DNA of 64,000 nucleotides from CAWBRT01 sp050015355 (lineage in GTDB: Bacteria > Acidobacteriota > Terriglobia > Terriglobales > Acidobacteriaceae): contig JBEKBO010000003.1 in NCBI GenBank assembly GCA_050015355.1, positions 1 to 64,000 of the forward strand, given 5' to 3'. Made by a program: the position numbers and the translations under genes. Shown one piece after another: positions 1-8,069 of this stretch. The notes below the pieces were generated by a model. It did not search any database and had not been told where the DNA came from. It saw only the letters and a list, made by a program, of their open reading frames with translations. How positions within the stretch are numbered: position 1 is the first letter of the stretch; every line of letters starts with the position of its first letter.

Positions 1-272
1 ATGATGTTAAGCAGCGTCTTGCACGGTGGTTGCTCATGACTCAGGATAGAGTGGATTCGGCGTCGCTGCCCATCACCCATGATTTTCTCGCAACGATGCT
101 AGGGACAGATAGGCCTAGTGTGGGCTTGGCAGCCGGTGTTTTGCAGAAGAAGAAGCTTATCGAGTACACCCGTGGCGCAGTGAAGATCGTGAACCGCAAT
201 AAACTTGAAGACTCCGCCTGTGAGTGTTACGGGATTACCCAACAGTACAATGGCGAGCTGGGCTTGAAATAA
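1..272 (+). CDS. Crp/Fnr-family transcriptional regulator, C-terminal part (5' truncated by window edge)
   Basis: Reading frame 3 is open from the first base to the stop at 270-272. It begins DVKQRLARWLLMTQDRV and continues through a winged helix-turn-helix (SLPITHDFLATMLGTDRPSV then a wing ending in VKIVNRNKLED). This is the usual DNA-binding end of Crp/Fnr proteins, in which residues around TDRPSVG form the recognition helix. The cyclic-nucleotide or sensor domain lies outside the window, so the ligand cannot be judged. It converges on the Amt gene with a 57-bp gap. An internal TTG at 30 could be mistaken for a start, but the homology runs upstream of it. Confidence 0.8.
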   Translation, partial: DVKQRLARWLLMTQDRVDSASLPITHDFLATMLGTDRPSVGLAAGVLQKKKLIEYTRGAVKIVNRNKLEDSACECYGITQQYNGELGLK

Positions 273-329
273 GTCCGCAAGTGAAGACTCGCCCTGTTTT
301 TATGGCCGACCGAGCGGGCAGATGCCGCT

Positions 330-1631
330 TCAGCGTTGGATGAAGTCCTCGGTGTAGGTGACGAACTCGGGATACGCGCCGGCGCCAAGCTCGTGCAGGT
401 CCATTCCCTGGCGCTCGCCCTCCGGCGGCACCCGTTGCGGCAGCACGCGGTCGAGCAGCAGATTCAAGCCGTAGCTCAACGGCAGCACAAATCCGAGCAA
501 GGTGGCGATTCCCACGACTTGCGCGATCCACTGTCCCGGAGCCGCGCCGGGCACATGAGCAAAGAGCCCCGCCGCCAGCAGGCTCCAGAGGCCGCACAAG
601 CCGTGCACGGAAAACGACCCGACGGTGTCGTCCACCGCAATCAGCTCCAGCCACTGGATGGAAAACGTGACCAGGGCTCCGGCCACAACGCCGATCAACA
701 AAGCCGCCAGCGGTTCCATGTATGCGCAGCCGGCACAACTTGCGACCAATCCTCCGACCCACCCATTGGCCACCAGCGAGGCATCGGGTTTACCGAAACG
801 GATGCGCGTGATGAGCAAGGAAGTCAATGCGGACGCGGACGCCGACAGCATTGTGTTCACCGCGATGAGTACTACCCGCGCAGGGATGGTGCCGGTAAAC
901 AGGATTGCGCCCGCCGAATTCAGCCCCACCCATCCCAGCAACGCCAGCAGGCAGCCAAACAGAACCAGCACGGTGTTGTGTCCAGGGATCGCCGCGGGAA
1001 TGCCTTCCACCGAGTATTTGCCGCGCCGGGGACCGAGAATCCACAGGATCACCAGAGCGTTCAGCCCGCCAACGGCCTGAATCGAGCCGGCACCGCCGCA
1101 ATCGATAAAGCCGCGGCCGAGCGAGTAGTTGACGCCGAGCTGAGCCAACCATCCGCCACCCCAAGCCCAGTGCGCGAACAGCGGATAGATGCAACCGGCC
1201 AGCAGCACGGCAGCGGCGGCACTAGCCCCAAGCCGCCAGCGATCCGCTGCGCTGCCAAGCGGAATCGCCGCCGCCAGCCCAACGCCGAAGATCTGCAGCA
1301 GTGCAGCCAGCGATGCCGGAGAACCGTCGAGTTCCAGTCCGCGAAAGAAAAACTTCTCGTCGGCGAGCCAGCTCCACTGCTTACCCGCAATGCTGATTGC
1401 GTGCATCGGACGGCCGGCATACCCTTCCAGGGCAAAGCCGCACACGAAATAGACGCCGGCGGCGATCGCGACGACGCACAGCGTACTCAGCATCGCATGC
1501 GCCGCGCTGCGCGAACGCACAAAGCCGGTATTGATCAGCGCAAGTCCGGCAATCGCCAGCGGGACCAGCAGTATCAGGAAAATGCAGATTGCCATTCCCA
1601 CTTCCGAGAGCGCGGGAACCGTGGCAGGCAT
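330..1631 (-). CDS. amt: Amt-family ammonium channel with altered pore residues
   Basis: Polytopic Amt/Mep/Rh-family protein of 433 residues, normally conducting ammonium across the inner membrane. The AHWAWGGGWLA segment (keeping the conserved Trp), the DCGG motif and the VDDTVGSFSVHGLCG block with the second pore His (residue 343) identify the family. Ungapped alignment by eye to E. coli AmtB puts Gln at residue 185 where the first pore His (H168) should be, Leu 237 where F215 should be, and Gly 116, next to Phe 115, where F107 should be. A longer frame reaches 1775, but the ATG at 1631 has a GGGAG site and overlaps the stop of the preceding small gene (TGATG), so I chose it. It could be a channel with changed mechanism or a sensor. 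Function as a transporter is not certain. Confidence 0.9.
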   Translation of the reverse strand: MPATVPALSEVGMAICIFLILLVPLAIAGLALINTGFVRSRSAAHAMLSTLCVVAIAAGVYFVCGFALEGYAGRPMHAISIAGKQWSWLADEKFFFRGLELDGSPASLAALLQIFGVGLAAAIPLGSAADRWRLGASAAAAVLLAGCIYPLFAHWAWGGGWLAQLGVNYSLGRGFIDCGGAGSIQAVGGLNALVILWILGPRRGKYSVEGIPAAIPGHNTVLVLFGCLLALLGWVGLNSAGAILFTGTIPARVVLIAVNTMLSASASALTSLLITRIRFGKPDASLVANGWVGGLVASCAGCAYMEPLAALLIGVVAGALVTFSIQWLELIAVDDTVGSFSVHGLCGLWSLLAAGLFAHVPGAAPGQWIAQVVGIATLLGFVLPLSYGLNLLLDRVLPQRVPPEGERQGMDLHELGAGAYPEFVTYTEDFIQR

Positions 1632-1810
1632 CAGTGACGCTCCCTGGCGAGAGGCGCATGCGCGCGAAAGACAAGAAACAAGCCCAATATTTCGACGCCG
1701 CCGCCGGCCAGCACGAAACATAATCGGGATGCCGGAACGGCAAGCAGCATAACAGCAGCCAGCACCAGCAGCCATCCGCTCAACAGCAACAGGAAGCCTG
1801 CAATCTTCAT
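1631..1810 (-). CDS. Small two-helix membrane protein coupled to amt (59 aa)
   Basis: A 59-residue frame begins MKIAGFLLLLSGW and ends ARERH. It has two hydrophobic stretches, about residues 5-26 and 31-49, joined by a short VPASR turn, so it should be a hairpin membrane protein. Its TGA shares one base with the ATG of the Amt gene (TGATG), which favours translational coupling. It starts 42 bp after the kinase stop, and a GAGGG lies about 12 bases before the ATG. No known family is recognised. The overlap, composition and position are the evidence that it is real, and a role as an Amt accessory subunit is inference. Confidence 0.62.
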   Translation of the reverse strand: MKIAGFLLLLSGWLLVLAAVMLLAVPASRLCFVLAGGGVEILGLFLVFRAHAPLARERH

Positions 1811-1852
1811 TTCAATCGAGCCCTCACCTACAGACGCCTCTGTCGGTTGACT

Positions 1853-2824
1853 TCACTTGTGCCGCGCCACGTAGAGCAACAAGGTGAATATCACGACGGG
1901 AATCAACGCCAGCATGAGATAGAACAGAATCCTTTTGCCCCAAGGCGAACGGTGTCGTTTCCAATCGTGCAGTTCGGCGCGGTCAGCCGCCACCCCAACC
2001 TGGTCCTGGTGCTCCAGGTCCCAGGCAAACTCGTGCGCATTGGGATAGCGGTTCTTGGGGTCGCGCTCCATCGCACGGTAGATGATCTCCTGCAGTTGCG
2101 GAGAAATCGACGGATCGATCTCACGCGGCGGAATCGGATTATTCAGCACCCGCTCGTTCATGATGACGAAGGGGTTAGGTCCGCTGAACGGCACCGTGCC
2201 CGTCAACATCTCGTACAACATGACTCCCAGTGCGTAGATATCGCTGCGCGCATCGCCGCGCTTGCCTTTGACCTGTTCCGGAGAAATGTAGTCCGGCGTT
2301 CCCATCGTCTGCGAGGCCGACGTGAAAGTGATGCGCCGCGAACTGGTGTTGCCCGCGATGCCAAAGTCGATCAGCTTGATGTTGTCGTCGGCGTCGATCA
2401 TGATGTTTTCCGGCTTGAGGTCGCGGTGCACCACTCCGTTGCGGTGAATGTAGTCGAGCGCCTCGCATATGCGCAGCGCGATTCGCACCGCGCGCTCGGG
2501 CGACAGCTTGCGTTGCTCGTTCATCAATTGACGCAGCAGCCGCCCCTCCACCCACTCCATTACCATGTAGCGTTCGCTGCGGTCGTCATCGCCCAGAACC
2601 TTCATTACCCCGGGATGATCCAGCTTTCTGCCGATCTCCTCTTCGCGCTGGAAGCGTTCGAAAAACACCGGGTCGCTTTCCATCTCGATGTGCGGAACCT
2701 TGATGGCAACCGTGCAGCCGGTGCGCACGTCCTTGCCGCGGAAGATCGAAGCCATGCCACTGCGTGCGGCCACGCTCTCCAGGTAATAGTGGTCGAGTTG
2801 CTCGCCAGGATGGAGTTGAGTCAT
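1853..2824 (-). CDS. Membrane-anchored Ser/Thr protein kinase (PknB-like)
   Basis: Hanks-type kinase of 323 residues. Lys 42 (VAIK) is the ATP lysine, HRDLKPEN at 133-140 supplies the catalytic Asp 135, and DFG is at 153-155. The activation segment ends MGTPDYISPEQ. The C-terminal tail has one transmembrane segment near residues 300-318 followed by a very short end, so the kinase faces the cytosol and has no extracellular sensor domain. The glycine-rich loop is poor (VAARSGMASIFRG keeps only the last Gly of GxGxxG), which may lower ATP affinity. It lies between a PP2C phosphatase and the small protein-Amt pair on the same strand, suggesting a phosphorylation switch acting on one of these neighbours. 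Confidence 0.92.
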   Translation of the reverse strand: MTQLHPGEQLDHYYLESVAARSGMASIFRGKDVRTGCTVAIKVPHIEMESDPVFFERFQREEEIGRKLDHPGVMKVLGDDDRSERYMVMEWVEGRLLRQLMNEQRKLSPERAVRIALRICEALDYIHRNGVVHRDLKPENIMIDADDNIKLIDFGIAGNTSSRRITFTSASQTMGTPDYISPEQVKGKRGDARSDIYALGVMLYEMLTGTVPFSGPNPFVIMNERVLNNPIPPREIDPSISPQLQEIIYRAMERDPKNRYPNAHEFAWDLEHQDQVGVAADRAELHDWKRHRSPWGKRILFYLMLALIPVVIFTLLLYVARHK

Positions 2825-2929
2825 TGGTTGTCAGCAGGCCGATACTAACTGTCGGCCCGCATCGATGAGCTGAAGCGGATTCGCCGTGAGCTGCTGCGTC
2901 TCTTCCGGCGCGCGGTTCAGCCAAACGAC

Positions 2930-3730
2930 TCAGGGCAGTTTGTACGGCCGTCCTCGATACATTCCAACGCGTTCGACATCACGAATGCGAACCAGTTGAA
3001 GGCTCACATTATCGCTGCCATCTCGCTGATTGGCAAGCTGCACCAGTTGCTCGGCCGCGGCTTGCAGGTCAGTCTCACCGCTCACCGCCTTGGCCAGATC
3101 GGCCTCCGGAAGCGCGCCGTGCAGGCCGTCTGAACTCAACAAAAGAACATCGCCGGGAAGCAACAGATGCTCGCTGAGGTCGGCGCTCACGAACAACTCG
3201 TTCCCCAGCGAGCGGCTCAACACGTGGCGAGTAGCGGATTCCCTCGCTTGGCCCGACGACAGAATACCAAGCCGGACTTGCTCGTTCGCCAGCGTATGAT
3301 CGCGCGTCAGCAGCGTAGCGCGGCCCCGGCGAATCAGATAACAACGCGAATCGCCAACATGCGCCACGGTGAAGCGGTCGAAGCGCAGAGCGCAGGCTAC
3401 CAACGTGGTCGCCATCGCCCGTCCGGCCGCCCCGGATGCCAACCCCGCTTCGTGTACATTTATGTTGGCGGCCTGTACGAGGCGCTGTAATAAAGGTGCA
3501 TGTGGCTCACCGGCGAGAGCGCTCTCAAATCCGGCGAGCAGCGTTCCAACCGCCAGCCGCGAAGCGACTTCGCCGTTTTCGTTGCCTCCGACTCCATCGG
3601 CAACCACGAACAGCCAACCGTGACTCCGCCCTCTTGCCGGAGAGTCTGGAATCGTACGGCCTAAATAGTCTTCGTTATGTTCGCGGATGCGGCCGGGATC
3701 GCTGAGCTGTGCAAACTCTATCTCGAGCAT
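2930..3730 (-). CDS. PP2C-family Ser/Thr protein phosphatase
   Basis: A 266-residue PPM/PP2C phosphatase that removes phosphate from Ser/Thr using two metal ions. The motifs appear in order: REHNEDYLG near the start (metal Asp), VADGVGGNENGE (DGxGG), AHVGDSRCYL, LLLSSDGLHG and GSDNVSLQLV near the end, so the catalytic aspartates are intact. The frame is open further upstream, but the ATG giving MLEIEFAQLSDPGRIR matches the family start. It has no signal peptide or membrane segment. It precedes the kinase by 105 bp on the same strand, a common kinase-phosphatase arrangement, and probably reverses that kinase's action. Confidence 0.92.
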   Translation of the reverse strand: MLEIEFAQLSDPGRIREHNEDYLGRTIPDSPARGRSHGWLFVVADGVGGNENGEVASRLAVGTLLAGFESALAGEPHAPLLQRLVQAANINVHEAGLASGAAGRAMATTLVACALRFDRFTVAHVGDSRCYLIRRGRATLLTRDHTLANEQVRLGILSSGQARESATRHVLSRSLGNELFVSADLSEHLLLPGDVLLLSSDGLHGALPEADLAKAVSGETDLQAAAEQLVQLANQRDGSDNVSLQLVRIRDVERVGMYRGRPYKLP

Positions 3731-3847
3731 CGAACTCTGTTGTTGTAACCCAAACGCGACAGGGCTTGGCGCGGCTGGGGCAAGTTGGCCTCGATACCTG
3801 GACATTCAACCTCTCGCTGTTTCATCGCACTATGCCAAATCATGACT

Positions 3848-3876
3848 AAAAAAGTGGGCGGGCTTGCACCCGCCCC
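3848..3876 (-). terminator. Rho-independent terminator of the APC permease gene
   Basis: The arms GGGCGGG (3856-3862) and CCCGCCC (3869-3875) flank a six-base loop. On the plus strand six A residues precede the hairpin, so minus-strand RNA has hairpin then U-tract. It lies 12 bases past the permease stop and separates that gene from the phosphatase. Confidence 0.75.
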
Positions 3877-3887
3877 GGGAGGAGAAA

Positions 3888-5693
3888 TCACAGAATCGTC
3901 ATCGGCTTGGCTGAAACCAAGGTGGTCCTGCCTGTTGACTTGCTCATGCGGACAAAGTAAATGCCACCGTAAATGCCCCAGACCGCGGCAATGCCCAGCG
4001 CCAGCAGCGGCTCCATCTTGGTGCCGTAACCCATGAATGGCCCCACCACGTAGAACCCCATGCACGCCAGGTTTGCCACGAGTCCAAAGACTGGAATCAC
4101 CATATGCCGCAGCGGGTTGAACTTCGGATGCCCATGGTAGCAAACGATGCAGATCAGGCAACTCATGCCATACAGCAGGAACGTACCGAAGTTCGAGGCC
4201 AGCGTGATTGCCAGCAACGAATTAGGCAGCGCCGCCATCTTGTCGTGAGTCGAGTATCCAAAACTCGACCAGAACCCTTGCGGCAACGCCTTGATTGCGG
4301 CGTCGGTGGGCGCGCCGGCGTCGCCGAATGCAGTGGCCACCGCGATGCAACCGATCACTGCCGAAATGGCCGCCAGTGTCCAGATGGCGCGGTGCGGGGT
4401 CAGGTTCTTGCCGTGCAACATGCCGAAGTGCTCAGGCGCTTCACGATCTTTGCCCATGGCATAGGTAACTCGCGCGCCGGTGTTCATGCACGAGAGCGTC
4501 GTGCCGATCAGGGCAAGAAACACCGTTAGCGCCTCGCACAACATGAAGATGCGCCCGCGGCCTGCTCCGAACAGCGCGTCTCCCACCACGATCATCATGT
4601 CGCCGATCGGCGCCGCCGAGTTGGCCGCGCTCTGCATGGTATAGCCGCTGTTCAGGAAGTAGTTCGCCGCGAAATACTCAATGAGATAGCAGAACACTCC
4701 CTGCACCAGCAGCGACACCAGCACCGCGATCGGAACGTCGCGCTTGGCGTTCTTGGCCTCGCCCCCCATTGAGGTAACCGATTCAAAGCCCACCAGAATC
4801 AGAATGGCAACCGTCGCCTGTACGAAGGCCCAGCCAATACTGTGCAAACCCGTGACCGATGACGCCTTCGGGTGACTGAGGAAGTTGCCTTTTTCGTCCT
4901 GGGCCGGGTAACTGATCTGAAACGGCACCGGCTTGCCTGCCGCGTCCAGCTTCGGTTGTGGAATGCCCGACGCGTCGCGCACTATGTTCTCGACTTCTTT
5001 TCCATCTTCCATCGCCTTCTGTGTGGCGAACTCATAGGTATAGGCCGACCCTGAAGTCGAATCGAACTGATAGGCCACGCTTCCCGGAGGGTGATTCATG
5101 CGGTAACCGAGTGCTATCACCGCGAAGATCAGCAACGCTGTGATCTGGATGACGTTGATCGCGATGTTGACTGCCGTCGACCCGTTGATGCCCCGGTAGG
5201 CGATGTACGCCACCAGAAAAGAGAAGACGATCGCAGCCGCCATCATGAACATCGGTCCGGGGTTGGATGCATTCATGACACTCGGCCAGATTGTCCCCAC
5301 CAGGTACCCGCACAGGATGCCCATGACGCCAACCATCACGCCCGGATAGATCCAGTAATAAAGATGCGACGCCCAGCCGACGATAAACTTCGAAAGCCGC
5401 GCATAGCGCCACACGGCGTTGTGATTGAGAAAAGACTGCTCGGCGAAATAATACGAGCTGCCCGTTCCCGGATACAGTTTCGCCATCTCCGCATAACACA
5501 CCGCCGTGGCCAAACACAGCAGCAGGGCGATGACTATGCCGATCCACATCGACGGGGAGGTAACGCCCGTAGTCGCTTGAATATAGAAGGTGAGCCATAG
5601 GAAGGCCCCGGGAGCGATGAGCGCCATGGCATTCATCGTCAGGCCCGTTAAGCCTACGGTACGTTTCATTTCAACTGTCGGAGTCTCCGCCAC
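3888..5693 (-). CDS. APC-superfamily amino acid permease
   Basis: Inner-membrane permease of 601 residues with about 12-14 hydrophobic helices. The N-terminal segment GLTGLTMNAMALIAPGAFLW and the following AEMAKLYPGTGSSYYFAEQ are typical of the APC amino acid-polyamine-organocation family. A long extracytoplasmic-looking loop of about 80 residues (roughly 225-305) sits mid-protein and is larger than usual. The start is a GTG at 5693 preceded by AAGGAG eight bases away; a nearby ATG at 5700 is out of frame. The substrate cannot be read from sequence. It follows the porin gene on the same strand, and together they could move amino acids across both membranes (inference). Confidence 0.88.
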   Translation of the reverse strand: MAETPTVEMKRTVGLTGLTMNAMALIAPGAFLWLTFYIQATTGVTSPSMWIGIVIALLLCLATAVCYAEMAKLYPGTGSSYYFAEQSFLNHNAVWRYARLSKFIVGWASHLYYWIYPGVMVGVMGILCGYLVGTIWPSVMNASNPGPMFMMAAAIVFSFLVAYIAYRGINGSTAVNIAINVIQITALLIFAVIALGYRMNHPPGSVAYQFDSTSGSAYTYEFATQKAMEDGKEVENIVRDASGIPQPKLDAAGKPVPFQISYPAQDEKGNFLSHPKASSVTGLHSIGWAFVQATVAILILVGFESVTSMGGEAKNAKRDVPIAVLVSLLVQGVFCYLIEYFAANYFLNSGYTMQSAANSAAPIGDMMIVVGDALFGAGRGRIFMLCEALTVFLALIGTTLSCMNTGARVTYAMGKDREAPEHFGMLHGKNLTPHRAIWTLAAISAVIGCIAVATAFGDAGAPTDAAIKALPQGFWSSFGYSTHDKMAALPNSLLAITLASNFGTFLLYGMSCLICIVCYHGHPKFNPLRHMVIPVFGLVANLACMGFYVVGPFMGYGTKMEPLLALGIAAVWGIYGGIYFVRMSKSTGRTTLVSAKPMTIL

Positions 5694-5785
5694 GTTTCAT
5701 TCTCCTTGTGGGAATTTATTCTTCCGACCCTATCGGGTTCGGAGTCTGCGATAGCCAACGCACCCGCTATCGCCAATCTCTATCA

Positions 5786-5808
5786 GGCGGTGCACATCAA
5801 ACACCGCC
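5786..5808 (-). terminator. Hairpin between porin and permease genes
   Basis: A perfect 7-bp stem, GGCGGTG (5786-5792) with CACCGCC (5802-5808), just past the porin stop. There is no U-tract, so it may be only a weak terminator or a processing site. Confidence 0.35.
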
Positions 5809-5817
5809 GTATGATGC

Positions 5818-7149
5818 TTACTTACTATCCGGCTCCAACACGAAGATCAGCCCACCCGACAACGTCGATTGAGTGCTGGCGAACTTTGTCGCATCCTTGT
5901 TGAAAGCGTGGGAATTGTTCGAGTCGTCGAAGCGATACTCGGCCCGGGTGATCAGGTGCTGCGCAACTTTCATCTCCACCGTGCCGGTGATTTCGTTAAT
6001 ATGCTGGCGAGTGGCAGTCGTGAAACCGGTGTGGTCGTTATAGTACTCATAGCGTCCCGCCAGCGCCCACAATGGGTTGAACTGGTATTTCGCATATCCA
6101 GCTACGCCCGCCCAGTCAACCGCCTTCTTACACGCGGCGCCACAAGCTGCTGCCGCCACGGGGGTCAGGCCCTGGACGCGGCCGTAATCGCCATTGGCCA
6201 TCAGGGACAACTTGCTATTGGGCGTATAGGTAATCACCGTGTCACTCACATTGCGCCAGTTGCCGCCATCCAGCGGGGTCGCTCCCAGGCCGCCCAGCCA
6301 GCCCTCGGTAATGGAAACCTTCTTGTTCGGGTTCCAGGCGAAGCTTAAGCCACCCGTCTTGCCGCTGTTGTAGGTGTCCACAAGATTGTTCCAGCCGTTG
6401 ACCACATAGCCAGTCAGCGTGTACTTATCGTTGAACGTGTAGGCGGCGCTCAAGCCGAAGTGATAGAACGGAATCGCATAGTTGAACAACAAGCTGCGCG
6501 AATAGTTCCAATTCTTGTTGCTCTCAATGACCTCGGCGCCGGCTGGGGTTACGAACTTGCCGAAGGTCAGTGTCAGCCCCTTGCCAACCGGAGCTAGATA
6601 AGACATGTATGCTTGCTTCAGATACTGCGCGAAGCCAAGTCCGCCGGGATCGGTGCTATTTACGACGTTCATCGCATTGCCAAAACCCAGCGTCACGTCA
6701 TATCCAAGCCGGCTGGTCGCGTCGGGCGCTTTATCCAAACCCACTTCGATCAGGTTGAGCGCGAATTGATTCGTCGCATTGTCGAAGAGGCGTAAGCCTG
6801 AGGTCCGGTTTGCCGGGCTATTGAAGTTGAACCCGTAGTAGCCATCCACCAATCCGTTGACGGTGGCGCCTTTGAGTACACTAGAGATGCCATCCAGTGG
6901 ACCAGGCGCCGCGGCAGGAGCGGTGGCGACGGCCACCGCATTCGACGGTGCCGCCGGCGCGGCTGCCGGAGCCTCTGTCTTCGCTTGTGCGGCAACCTGG
7001 GCTTTCAACTGCTGTAACTGCTGCTCCAAATCAGAGATGCGCTGGTTGATGTCCGCGGTGGCCAGCGGCTGCGCGGTCTGCGCCGCTAGAAGCAGCGGAC
7101 ATAATAGAAGGAACAAATACAACCCAGTTACGGCACCTGATTTGAGCAT
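5818..7149 (-). CDS. Outer-membrane beta-barrel porin (BBP2/OmpL-like)
   Basis: The 443-residue precursor has a signal peptide (about residues 1-22, ending LLLAAQT). A short coiled coil follows (DINQRISDLEQQLQQLKAQV), then an Ala/Pro linker, and then a long barrel of alternating strands rich in Gly, Asn, Tyr and Phe. Phrases such as VNGLVDGYYGFNFNSP, LTFGKFVTPAGAEVIES and a final strand near STLSGGLIFVLEPDSK fit the beta-barrel porin-2 family of Acidobacteriota. The N-terminal coiled coil could bind peptidoglycan or trimerise, as SLH/coiled-coil porins do. The frame ends with a Lys rather than the usual terminal Phe. It probably passes small solutes for the permease encoded next. Confidence 0.85.
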   Translation of the reverse strand: MLKSGAVTGLYLFLLLCPLLLAAQTAQPLATADINQRISDLEQQLQQLKAQVAAQAKTEAPAAAPAAPSNAVAVATAPAAAPGPLDGISSVLKGATVNGLVDGYYGFNFNSPANRTSGLRLFDNATNQFALNLIEVGLDKAPDATSRLGYDVTLGFGNAMNVVNSTDPGGLGFAQYLKQAYMSYLAPVGKGLTLTFGKFVTPAGAEVIESNKNWNYSRSLLFNYAIPFYHFGLSAAYTFNDKYTLTGYVVNGWNNLVDTYNSGKTGGLSFAWNPNKKVSITEGWLGGLGATPLDGGNWRNVSDTVITYTPNSKLSLMANGDYGRVQGLTPVAAAACGAACKKAVDWAGVAGYAKYQFNPLWALAGRYEYYNDHTGFTTATRQHINEITGTVEMKVAQHLITRAEYRFDDSNNSHAFNKDATKFASTQSTLSGGLIFVLEPDSK

Positions 7150-7526
7150 GTCTATGACCTGCTTTCTCGCTTGTAAAAGGCTATAGGTTTGGATTCGGGC
7201 GTGGTCACCCGGTAGGTTCAGAGTAGACAGGGTTCCTCATTGCGTCCAACGCATAGTTCCGTTGGCATAGATCGAAAAACCTTTCACAAATTGTAGTTAT
7301 GAGAGAGATAAAGGATGGTTATGCAAATTGCGGTTATAGGCGGGATAAAAGATACTTATCCCGTTAGAGAGGGCGTCCTAACGTCCTTTATATCATCGAG
7401 TGAGTGTGATAGCTAGACTAGTACCCCAAAAGTATATGACATAACTTAGGGTGTCATGCTGCGCGAGCCGGAGCCCCTGGCCAGTTAAGAGCTATCACGA
7501 AGGTTCCCAAATTTGGCTACATCGTG
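7150..7526. promoter_or_regulatory. Porin upstream region with 30-bp direct repeats and a palindrome
   Basis: This 377-bp gap has no supportable gene and is the AT-richest stretch nearby. Two 30-base copies beginning CAAATTG..GTTAT and ending GATAAA.GAT lie at 7287-7316 and 7324-7353 (23 of 30 identical, offset 37 bp). The second copy overlaps a perfect inverted repeat, CGGGATAA (7341-7348) and TTATCCCG (7356-7363). These look like binding sites for a regulator of the porin gene, which starts 138 bp downstream on the minus strand. The regulator is not identifiable. Confidence 0.5.
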
Positions 7527-8069
7527 TCACGATGCATTTCTGATTCGTGTTTGGCCGGCTTCGTACGGCTTGACGGTTGGCTCTTGCTGGCGAGGCATCG
7601 CACGTTTGTTCGCTCGCGCAATCAGTGCATCGATGGAAGTGCTCCCTGGGCCAAGAATCAAAATCAGAAGCGAGGCAAACAGAAACGTAAACGGAGCGGC
7701 GTCGAAGAACTTGGGAGGATCGGAGAAGATGGAGAGTAGAGCGGCCCGGTCTGCCGTCAGATAAGCGACCACCATGTCGCCTGTCAGCAGAAGCGCCGTC
7801 AGTCGCGAACCGAGCCCAAGGATCAGCAGAATTCCCCCGGCGACCTCGAGGCCGGAGACAAAGATCGCATTCGCGTGAGGAAAAGGTATTCCGAGACTGG
7901 CGAAGAATCCGGTCACTCGTTCCAGGTTCTGCAGCTTGCCCCACCCGGTCTGCGCGAACAGAAAACCCCAGTACAGCCGTATTGCGAGCAGCAGCGGCGA
8001 GCGCAATGCCGAGACAACCGTGGCGAAGTTTTCATAAGCCCAGCTGCATTTCTCGTAAGACGTGCTCAT
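7527..8069 (-). CDS. DoxX-family membrane protein (bufferin operon, BufD-like)
   Basis: A 180-residue inner-membrane protein with four hydrophobic helices. The RLYWGFLFAQTGWGKLQN segment and the SGLEVAGGILLILGLGSRL helix pair are the DoxX signature. Its ATG overlaps the stop of the DUF2063 gene (ATGA, 8066-8069), so the two should be translated together. DoxX proteins are the usual fourth member of bufferin (gig/buf) operons, where they are suspected to be membrane redox partners; their exact role there is unsettled. The C-terminal 30 residues are polar and probably cytosolic. Confidence 0.88.
   Translation of the reverse strand: MSTSYEKCSWAYENFATVVSALRSPLLLAIRLYWGFLFAQTGWGKLQNLERVTGFFASLGIPFPHANAIFVSGLEVAGGILLILGLGSRLTALLLTGDMVVAYLTADRAALLSIFSDPPKFFDAAPFTFLFASLLILILGPGSTSIDALIARANKRAMPRQQEPTVKPYEAGQTRIRNAS

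Noticed and set aside
336..1637. Long plus-strand open frame (433 codons) antisense to the Amt gene
   Set aside because: It translates to Gln/His/Arg-rich text with no domain; the minus strand encodes a recognisable Amt protein. High GC produces such shadows.
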